The notes under the pieces were generated by a model. That model was not told the origin of the DNA, did no database searches, and was given only the letters and a program-made list of their open reading frames with translations. Both the position numbers and the translations under genes were made by a program. From Caenorhabditis remanei (taxonomy: Eukaryota; Nematoda; Chromadorea; Rhabditida; Rhabditidae), in the NCBI RefSeq assembly GCF_010183535.1, contig NC_071329.1, positions 16,382,879 to 16,446,878 of the forward strand: a stretch of DNA of 64,000 bases, given 5' to 3'. Each line of letters opens with the position of its first letter. The first letter of the stretch is position 1. Positions 56,901 through 64,000 of the stretch are shown here, piece by piece.

Positions 56901-57078
56901 GACTAATTTTGGATCCGATTCCACGGAGAATGATGCTTTCAAATTTTCGGGCGGATCGCTCGTACGGGAAACTGGCATTTGGCTGAGCGAATTCTAATTG
57001 TAAAAATCGGTTGAAATCCGCCTACCTTTGACCAATACTTCTGATAACCGGCGATGTCTCTGATTTTGGTACTTGCAT
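53961..57078 (-). CDS. hAT-transposase-derived protein with two LIN-15A/B-type zinc modules
   Basis: Exons 57026-57078, 56584-56982, 56255-56536, 56110-56206 and 53961-56063 give about 977 residues. Residues 60-380 look like a hAT RNase-H-fold region (I-G-V-T-I-D-V-H-D with a possible first acidic residue). About 370-490 matches the hAT C-terminal dimerisation segment (M-A-V-L-L-D-P-R-F; R-W-W-A-E-R then L-L-S-C-P-A-V-S-A-D). An acidic linker with V-K-L-E and V-K-K-E (SUMO-consensus-like) follows. Then come two similar modules at about 620-740 and 814-930, each C-x2-C ... G-C-L-Y-R ... C-x2-H. The hAT plus LIN-15 module plan is that of nematode LIN-15B-like chromatin regulators (family knowledge). 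No BED finger is seen. A final intron after K-K (donor GTTTCA) could add an alternative tail ending near 53925. Confidence 0.82.
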
Positions 57079-57476
57079 GGTGTTCTGATGCTGAAAATTT
57101 CAAATAAAAATTAGAGAATCATATTCCAAGTATTGTTTCGATAGTTAGAAAACCATTTGTTAAATTTAACGTATTTAAGTGAGAGTTTGAAACAAAAAAG
57201 GAACAGAAACAGTCAAAAAACAATAGAAACAATGCGCTGTCAAAGTTGAGAAAATACCAAAATGATGTGGAAAAACTCGCGCGTCAATTAAAATGCATTG
57301 CACATAATTGCGTACCGTAGTCCCGAATTCAAATTTATTAAATTTTTTTGGCATTTTTTTCCTAGTTTCTTTACTTATTTTTTAAATAAAACTCGATAAA
57401 TCGGTTAAATTGACACTTTTTGTGAATATTTACAGATTATTCACTTGCACTAACTATTATTTTCAGGCATCTCAAA
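57079..57476. promoter_or_regulatory. divergent promoter region between the hAT-derived gene and the BATH array
   Basis: 398 bases between oppositely directed start codons. AT-rich; TATTTTCAG at about 57460 precedes the BATH start (likely trans-splice acceptor). GCGCGTCAATTAAAATGCATTGCAC near 57280 is the only GC-richer patch. Confidence 0.5.
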
Positions 57477-58579
57477 ATGACAACTTCGAAAAAAGAGTTC
57501 ATTTTGTGTCATTGCTTCGAAAATGTTTCGAATATGAAAGAGAACGAAAACATTTTTAGTCCGGAAGAAGAACATTTTGACACTAGCTGGTAATTACATT
57601 TCTTTTTGAATTTTATTAATTCAAGTCAGCTTCCAGGTACATCGGCTTGAAGCGAGAGGAAGAAAAAGTGTGTGCATACTTACATGTTAAAGAGAAGAGT
57701 GAAGAATACTCTATCAAAACAGAATACAAAATCATTATTGTTTCTGCAAATGGAAGAAATATGAGTGAAAAGCTCGAATCCTCTTTCAATTCTTTGGAAA
57801 ACGTTGGATATGGAAGTGAATTCATTTCTTGGGAAGAAATGCTGAAAGACTATTTGATCGATGGAAAATTGACAGTCGAAGCTAACGTGAAGATTCTGAA
57901 AATGACTGGAATCAAGAGAAAGAAGTTGCGAAATTTCGATGAGTCAATGAAGGAATTCTCGGATGTTGTATTGGTTGCAGGAGAGAAAAAATTCTACGTC
58001 TCAAAATTAGTAAGACTCTCCATTTTCTGCTTGGTTTTTTTGTCAAACTCCAATTTTTCCAGTTCCTCGCTTCCCATTCTTCGTATTTCAAGTCTCTTCT
58101 TCTGGGAAATTTTGAAGAATCGAAGAAATCGGAGATCGAACTCAAAGATATCGATTCGGAAGATTTCCAATGTTTCCTCGAAGTTCTTCATGGAGAAGAT
58201 GCTATTAATGGTAACATTTCACTATCGACGATTTCTTAGATGTTTACTATTCAGATGACACTGTCGTCGGAATTGTCCGTCTCGCCGATATGTATGATGC
58301 ACCGACTGCACACAGAAGATGCGAGCAGTTTCTGATGGAAAAGTCTGAAAAATCGTTGAAGGAGAAGTTGGAATTGGCAGCGAAGTATAAAATGAGATGT
58401 GTCAAGGTACCTATCGTTATCTATCGAATTGTTCTCAATTAATCTTTTTCCAGAATAAATGTCTTTCCGAAGTCAAAACCGTCGCTGACATCAAATCAGT
58501 TCTGCCAGGAAATCTCGAGGAAATGGATCATTCTCTTCTCGCTTCGATTCTACAAAAAGCAATGACTCATCTTGTTTAA
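57477..58579 (+). CDS. BATH (MATH-BTB) protein, first of four head-to-tail genes
   Basis: Exons 57477-57589, 57637-58009, 58063-58210, 58255-58406 and 58454-58579 give 303 residues. MATH: E-E-H-F-D-T-S-W, E-E-Y-S-I-K-T, G-S-E-F-I-S-W. BTB: FSDVVLVAGEKKFYVSKL, S-S-Y-F-K-S-L-L-L-G-N-F, ADMYDAPTAHRRCEQFL. Last exon: D-I-K-S-V-L-P-G-N-L. The ATG lies 10 bases after TTTTCAG. Confidence 0.92.
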
Positions 58580-58758
58580 TATCTGAATTGATTCATGCTT
58601 TACGTTGTTGATAAAATATTCGGTTTTCTAAATTTGTGTGTTTTCTTCAATCTATTCATATTATTGTTTGATTTCAATAATTCTAATGTTACTTTTTATT
58701 ATTTTGGTGGTTCTAACAGCTATTGAATAATTTTCAGATCAATCTGCAGCCAATCAAT

Positions 58759-59891
58759 ATGTCAACATCAAAAAAGAAATTCACAATGACTGGAGTTTTT
58801 GATAATCTGTTGGACGACGATGAGGGTTATGATGACTTTAGTGGACTAGAGGAACACTTTCATATGGAGTGGTAATTATTTAAAATTGTGTAAACTATCT
58901 AAGTTGTTCTTTTCAGGAATATGAATTTAAATAAAAATGATGGAAACGCTGAATTGAACATTTTTTATAATCGTCTGGAATCTGCTGATGAAGCTCCAGA
59001 GGCCACCGATGAAGAATATTCTATTGAAGCAGAAATTGATATCAAGATGTTTTCCAAAAACAGGAGAATTGAAAGTAAACATCAAAAGGTTATTTTTCAG
59101 TCTCAAGATCACCAATATCACACTGTCCGCCTTATGAGCTGGGACATCTTAAAAATAAGATGTTCGGTAGATAGAGAAGTGAAAATTGAACTCAATTTGG
59201 AGATCACTAAAATGAGTGGAGTTCTGGAAAGAAAAACGGTGCATTTTGATGAAAAAATGAAAGAATTATCGGATGTTGTACTGGTGGTTGGAGAGGAGAA
59301 GTTCTACGTCTCGAAATTGGTAAAATATCGAATTACTTTGTGATTTTTAATTAAATTATTAAATATTTCAGTTTCTGTCGTTCCAATCGACATATTTCAA
59401 AGCTCTTCTTCTTGGAAACTTCGAAGAATCCAAGAAATCAGAAGTGATTCTTCAGGATATCGATCATTGGGAGTTTCAGAAGTTTCTAGAAGTTCTATAC
59501 GGAGGAAACGCTATTGATGGTATACTCGGATTATTCACTCACTAAAAAAACTAAAGTAATTTACAGATGACTATTTCGTAAGTATTCTCCGTCTCGCCGA
59601 CATGTACGATGCTCCAATTGCTCGTAGGAAATGTGAAGAGTTTCTGATGGAGAAATCGAAAAAATCCTTGAGAGAAAAGCTCGAATTGTCGATGGAATAC
59701 AATATGGATAATGCAAAAGTATATCAGATTTCAGATTTTCCTGTTTTCAACCTGTTAATTTTCAGGAAAAATGTCTCTCTGATATCAAAACTATCGCCGA
59801 TATCCGATCAGTTGTGCCAGAGAATCTCGAAGAAATGGATCATTCTCTCATGGCGACACTTTTCAAAAAATCTTTATATCCTCTTAAATAA
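58759..59891 (+). CDS. BATH (MATH-BTB) protein, second of the array
   Basis: Exons 58759-58871, 58917-59319, 59372-59519, 59567-59718 and 59766-59891 give 313 residues. The first exon is acidic (D-D-D-E-G-Y-D-D). MATH has a longer D/E-rich loop before E-E-Y-S-I-E. BTB: LSDVVLVVGEEKFYVSKL, S-T-Y-F-K-A-L-L-L-G-N-F, ADMYDAPIARRKCEEFL. Only 180 bases separate it from the previous stop, with TTTTCAG at 58737 in between. Confidence 0.92.
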
Positions 59892-60034
59892 CCTTTACGT
59901 AATCACCATCAGCATCTTGTTAATAAAACACTTTTTTCTTAAAATTTGCATTTTTATTCAGTTGTCATTGTTTCATTCAAAGGTTCAAATTATTTTTGTA
60001 TTTTAATATTGATTTGTAAAGTTTCTTAAAGCTA

Positions 60035-60090
60035 TTAGCAGCCCATCACCTCTTACAACCCACCGCAAACGAGAGATGGGGCGCAGTTGT
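60035..60090. repeat. half copy of the fold-back arm seen at 15023
   Basis: TTAGCAGCCCATCACCTC and CCACCGCAAACGAGAGA match one arm of the element in the F-box gene. The other arm is absent. Confidence 0.6.
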
Positions 60091-60156
60091 AATAAAAATG
60101 CTCGGCGAATATATGTTTTTACTTTTCTCTTTCAGGTCTATCAGTAAACAATCAAT

Positions 60157-61700
60157 ATGCCTTCTGCGAAAAAAGAATTCACTTTGACGCATGTCTTCGA
60201 AAATGTGGAAACAGAGGAATTTGATTTCTTCACTGACGAAGAGAAGCATTATAACGTGTTTTGGTAAGCAATCATAACAAAAAAGATGAATTATCATAAC
60301 GATTCTATCCAGGAATCTCAATCTGTGTCAGTATAATGGGAACGTGGAGTTCTATATTATCTCATCCCTGACGGATGATGGTTCTGTTGCTGGTTCTGTT
60401 GATTCTGATTGGTCGGAGCCAGACGGTGAAGAATATTGTGTCGAAACAGAATTAGATATCAAGTTGACATTCGCCGATGGAAAAAAGATTGAAGAAAAGA
60501 GAAAAGTTGTATTCAAAACTGGGGATGACTCAATGCATGAATTCATGTGTATTCCATGGAGCGATTTGACAAGAGAGTGTTCAGTTGATGGGAAAGTAAA
60601 ATTAGAAGTTCGTGTCAAAATACTGAAAGCGACTGGAACGGAAACGAAGAAGTTGATGAGTTTCGATGAAGCAATGAAAGATTTTTCTGATGCTGTGCTT
60701 GTTGTGAAAAAAGAAAAGTTCTACATATCGAAACTGGTGAGATATCGATTCGATGAAAAAGTGAATCATTTGCAAATTTCAGTTTCTCGCTTATCAATCT
60801 TCGTATTTCAAATCGCTTCTTCTCGGTGGTTTCAAGGAATCGGAAAAATCGGAAATAGTACTGAAAGATATTGATCCCGAAGATTTTCAGAAGTTTCTAG
60901 AAGTTCTGTATGGAGAGGATGCTGTTGATGGTACTTTTTTCACAGCAATTTTAAGAAAAAAATATCATGAGCAAATGTTTTTTGCAACTGCCGCACAGTT
61001 TTTCAATGACGTATGCTGAAGTGTCTGCGTCTCTCGCTCTAACTTCCCGCCTCGCAAATCACGGAGAAATGGGCGGAGTTTTGTCTCGTCTTCGCTGCTT
61101 TTTTTTCGATTCACGGAACCAGAAAATCAGCGAAAAACTCTTAATTTTTCGCTGATTTTTAAACGTATTTCGCTGGTGTTTTTACCGTTCGCTTCGAGAC
61201 CTGCGATGTCGAAAAAGGCATGAGCCAGCGAAAAATAGTTTTTCGCTGATTTTCTGGTTCCGCGAATCGAAAAAAAAGCAGCGAAAAACGTTTTTTTGCT
61301 TGCCAAGAATAGGCCCATAAATAAATCCATTTTCCGTTACAAATCATCAAATACATTCCAAATTTCGAATTTCAGATGACACTGTTGAAGGAATCGTCCA
61401 TCTTGCGGATATGTATGATGCTCCTAAAGCTCTCAAAAGATGCGAGCAGTTTCTAATGAAAAAATCGAGAAAATCATTGAAGAGCAAGCTGGAATTGTCT
61501 GCAAAGTATAATATGGACGGTGTGAAGGTAATCCGGACTGTTTTTATTTTACTTCACGAAAACTGTATTTCCAGAATAAATGTCTCGGGGATATAAAGAC
61601 CGTCGCCGATATTCAATCAGTTCTACCTGAAAATCTCGAAGAGATGAATCATTCTCTCATGGCATCGGTTCTGAGAAAAGCTATGTCTCATCTTGTGTAA
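60157..61700 (+). CDS. BATH (MATH-BTB) protein, third of the array
   Basis: Exons 60157-60263, 60313-60736, 60783-60930, 61376-61527 and 61575-61700 give 318 residues. MATH starts E-E-K-H-Y-N-V-F-W, with an expanded Ser/Asp loop (S-V-A-G-S-V-D-S-D-W) before E-E-Y-C-V-E-T. BTB: FSDAVLVVKKEKFYISKL, Q-S-S-Y-F-K-S-L, ADMYDAPKALKRCEQFL. Intron 3 is 445 nt because it hosts a fold-back element; all other introns are under 50 nt. Confidence 0.92.
61092..61318. mobile_element. fold-back element in a BATH intron
   Basis: CGCTGCTTTTTTTTCGATTC at about 61093 and its inverse GAATCGAAAAAAAAGCAGCG ending at 61283, with GAACCAGAAAATCAGCGAAAA inside both arms. The flank ends in AATAGGCCCAT, as in the element at 28181. 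It lies within intron 60931-61375. Confidence 0.7.
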
Positions 61701-61870
61701 TTTTTTGCGATTTTTGGTTCAAATTTGTAATGAATAGTTTTATATATGATTAGGTTTAATTTTCATTCTATTGTATCTCACATTTGATTAAATTATTCAA
61801 ATTATACTTCTATGTTCAAACCATCAACCACTTTTAATCTATCTATACCATTTTCAGACATTTCACTCCA

Positions 61871-62943
61871 ATGACCACTATGTCAACTTTGAAAAAAGAA
61901 TTCTCAATGCCATGTACCTTCAAAAAGGTGCCGAATGTGGAAAACAGTAAAAATTATTCTTCTTTCAGCAAACAAGAAGACCATTATAATTTTCTGTGGT
62001 ATGTGTAAACATTTATAAAAAGTTTATAAAAAATTGTTTTTTTCTAGGAGACTTTCACTGAAAGAAGCTGACCAAAAGGCTGTTGTGCGCTTGCATCTAA
62101 CTGAACCGAAAGATGCTTCTGATTTTTCTGTCGAAACAGAATGCTATCTTACAGTATTCGATGTAGATGGAATGAGTGACACTGAGAGATTCACATACAA
62201 ATTCAAACCAGGAGATGATAATTTTGGAATGACCTTTTCGTCTTGGAAGAGACTGGCAAGAACTTACTTGATAAATGGAGAAATTGAAGTTGAAGCTCAT
62301 GTGAAAATTCTGAATATCTCTAGATTCGAAAACAAGAAGCTTAAAGTATTTGATGAGTCGATGAAACAGTTCTCGGATATTGTATTGGTGGCCGGAGAGG
62401 AGAAGTTCTACGTTTCGAAACTGTTCCTCGCTTCCCATTCGACTTATTTCAATTCTCTTCTTCTCGGAAAATTCGACGAATCTAAGAAATCGGAGGTCAA
62501 CTTGAAAGATATCGACCCGGGCCATTTTCAAAAATTTTTGGAAGTTCTTCATGGAGAAGACGCAATAAATGGTATCCCAATGATTTGAAAAACTGAAAAT
62601 TCTTAATTTTACTTCAGATTCGACAGTCGAAGGAATTGTTCGTCTCGCCGATATGTATGATGCACCGACTGCACACAGAAGATGCGAGCAGTTTATGATG
62701 AAAGAATCCGAGAAATCGCTGAAGGAGAAACTCGAATTGTCAGCGAGATACAAAATGATACGTGTCAAGGTCCTTATTGATTTCTTAAATTCTCTCATTT
62801 AATGAGTAAATTTCCAGAATAAATGTCTCTCCGAAATTAAAACCGCCAAGGACATCAAATCGGTTGTGCCAGAAAACATTGATGAAATGGATCCATCTCT
62901 GACTGCTGCCATCTTGAAGAAAGCCATATCTCATCTTAAATAA
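61871..62943 (+). CDS. BATH (MATH-BTB) protein, fourth of the array, second intron lost
   Basis: Exons 61871-61998, 62048-62571, 62618-62769 and 62818-62943 give 309 residues from the first ATG; a second ATG at 61880 is equally possible and matches the M-S-T-S-K-K starts of its neighbours. MATH and the first BTB exon are fused (V-S-K-L-F-L-A-S-H-S read through). BTB: FSDIVLVAGEEKFYVSKLF, S-T-Y-F-N-S-L-L-L-G-K-F, ADMYDAPTAHRRCEQFM. The middle exon of this gene and the gene at 57477 share the A-H-R-R-C-E-Q motif. Confidence 0.92.
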
Positions 62944-63097
62944 TTCAATTTCATTTTCTCTTTTTGTAATGTTTTTTTCCGTTGTATAAGAAACTGTTTT
63001 TCAAATCTATTAGGCATTGGTATGGGAAATCGAGAAATCAATAGAACAATTATCTAACAATAATGACAACAACAAAATGTAACAACTCATGATAAGA

Positions 63098-64000
63098 TTA
63101 GTTGAGCGACGGGAACTCGATAGGATCCAGAAGTTTCGCTCGACAATACGGACAAGATCGGTGGACAGCCAGCCATTTTGTCGCGCACTGAAAATGTTTT
63201 TTTGCTTAGAATAACAGAAATGGTCTATCGAATTTACCTTCAAATGAAGAACCTTCTTACACTGTGCACAATCCAATTTCTCTTCTTCTGATTTCATTTC
63301 GAAAAAACAAATTCCACATTCAACATCCGATTCTTCAATTTGCTCCGATTTCTTATCGATTTCTTTCCTATACTCTGTCATGAATCGATCAGAAAATGCA
63401 GGTAAATCAGAAAGCGGAATCAATTCAGAACATTCTCCATTCTTCTTTATTTTCTGAATATTCACCTCCACCGATAGAAGATAATTTCGAATTTTTCCTT
63501 CAAATTGTTGGTATTCATAATTCGCCATTTCGTGGATATCAGGGCGGTTCGATAGCGAAATTAATCTGAAATTTTCCGTTTGGATTTCCTGATTTTCGAA
63601 TTCAATCTCACTTTTGAATCATATGTTTGGCCTGTTTCAATGGTTCTCCACTATTATATTGATCTTTAATTTTCCATAATTCCGAAAGTTGATATCTAGG
63701 TCCACCGTGTCTTTTGTCGTCTGGAATTCCAGATTCCGATGATTTAGAATCTGAAATTTTTTCCAGAAGACTCTTCACTATTCTATCTTGCTCCTCGACA
63801 CGAATTGTCAATCGTGTGTTAGTTTCTTCAAGTCTGGAAATGAGAAACTTCGATTTGATTGTCTATAAATATGTTGCTACCTTTTGATAATCTCATCTTT
63901 CTCTGAAATTTCAGTTTTCACTTTTTCGTCTTTTTCATCAAATTTTCTCTGAAGATTTGATACTTCTCTTCTCACCGTTTCCAGCTGATTCTCTTTTCTG
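63098..64000 (-). CDS. coiled-coil RING-type zinc-finger protein (5' end outside the window)
   Basis: Exons from >64000 to 63881, then 63612-63833, 63238-63565 and 63098-63187. The N-terminal part visible is a charged coiled coil (L-E-T-V-R-R-E-V-S-N-L and V-E-E-Q-D-R-I-V-K-S-L). The C-terminus is a zinc finger: C-G-I-C, then L-D-C-A-Q-C, H-L-K-C and C-P-Y-C, a C4HC3-like order, ending 15 residues after the last Cys. RING-type fingers recruit E2 enzymes, so it is probably a ubiquitin E3 ligase (inference). It converges on the BATH array. Confidence 0.8.

Noticed and set aside
62097..62798. 233-codon minus-strand open frame
   Set aside because: Antisense to a well-supported BATH gene whose exons join in phase; a shadow frame.

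Overview
This is nuclear DNA of a nematode, almost certainly a Caenorhabditis species other than C. elegans (inference). Introns are short (about 45 to 70 nt) and nearly all end in TTTTCAG, many start codons sit just after an orphan TTTTCAG of the trans-splice type, and the gene content (BATH, FTH-type F-box, C6, nuclear receptor, LIN-15B-like) is typical of Caenorhabditis. Gene models were assembled by hand from splice signals and paralogue alignment. The given open reading frames are mostly single exons or antisense shadows. Layout: the window is a gene-birth-and-death cluster of substrate-receptor genes for ubiquitin ligases. 18 genes encode BATH (MATH + BTB) proteins with a rigid exon pattern: a first exon ending in a Trp codon split 2/1, a MATH exon ending in K-L, a 148-nt BTB exon, a 152-nt BTB exon and a last exon of about 126 nt. 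A further fragment carries only BTB exons. They lie at 68-3565 (+, two genes), 3885-9679 (-, two coiled-coil BATH genes and the BTB fragment), 13521-14625 (-), 17000-19382 (+, two), 19524-21955 (-, two), 24954-27634 (-, two), 47229-52581 (-, three coiled-coil BATH genes) and 57477-62943 (+, four in a row, possibly an operon). Between them lie an F-box/FTH gene (14877-16538), a KCTD-like pair (22224-24478), five divergent BTB genes or remnants (28482-36800), two secreted NTF2-like-type genes (10903-12909), a lysine-rich gene (9691-10466), a secreted tandem C6-domain gene (39717-43211), a small acidic gene and its dead copy, a nuclear-receptor remnant, a hAT-transposase-derived gene with two LIN-15A/B-type zinc modules (53961-57078) and the 3' part of a coiled-coil RING gene (63098-64000). 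How the genes fit together (family knowledge): BATH and KCTD proteins bring substrates to CUL3, F-box proteins to SKP1-CUL1, and RING proteins are E3s themselves, so the segment is mainly a diversifying store of ubiquitin-ligase adaptors. Mobile DNA has shaped it. There are five copies of a non-autonomous hAT-type element with perfect 8-bp target duplications and GGGCC-array interiors, related hAT-type elements with other motif arrays, two MULE-like elements with 9-bp duplications, TA-flanked hairpin elements and several fold-back families. Several sit inside exons. One lengthened a reading frame without breaking it, one duplicated a start codon, one regenerated a 3' splice site, and others truncated genes. 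Other genes show point lesions, and one carries a pair of compensating frameshifts.
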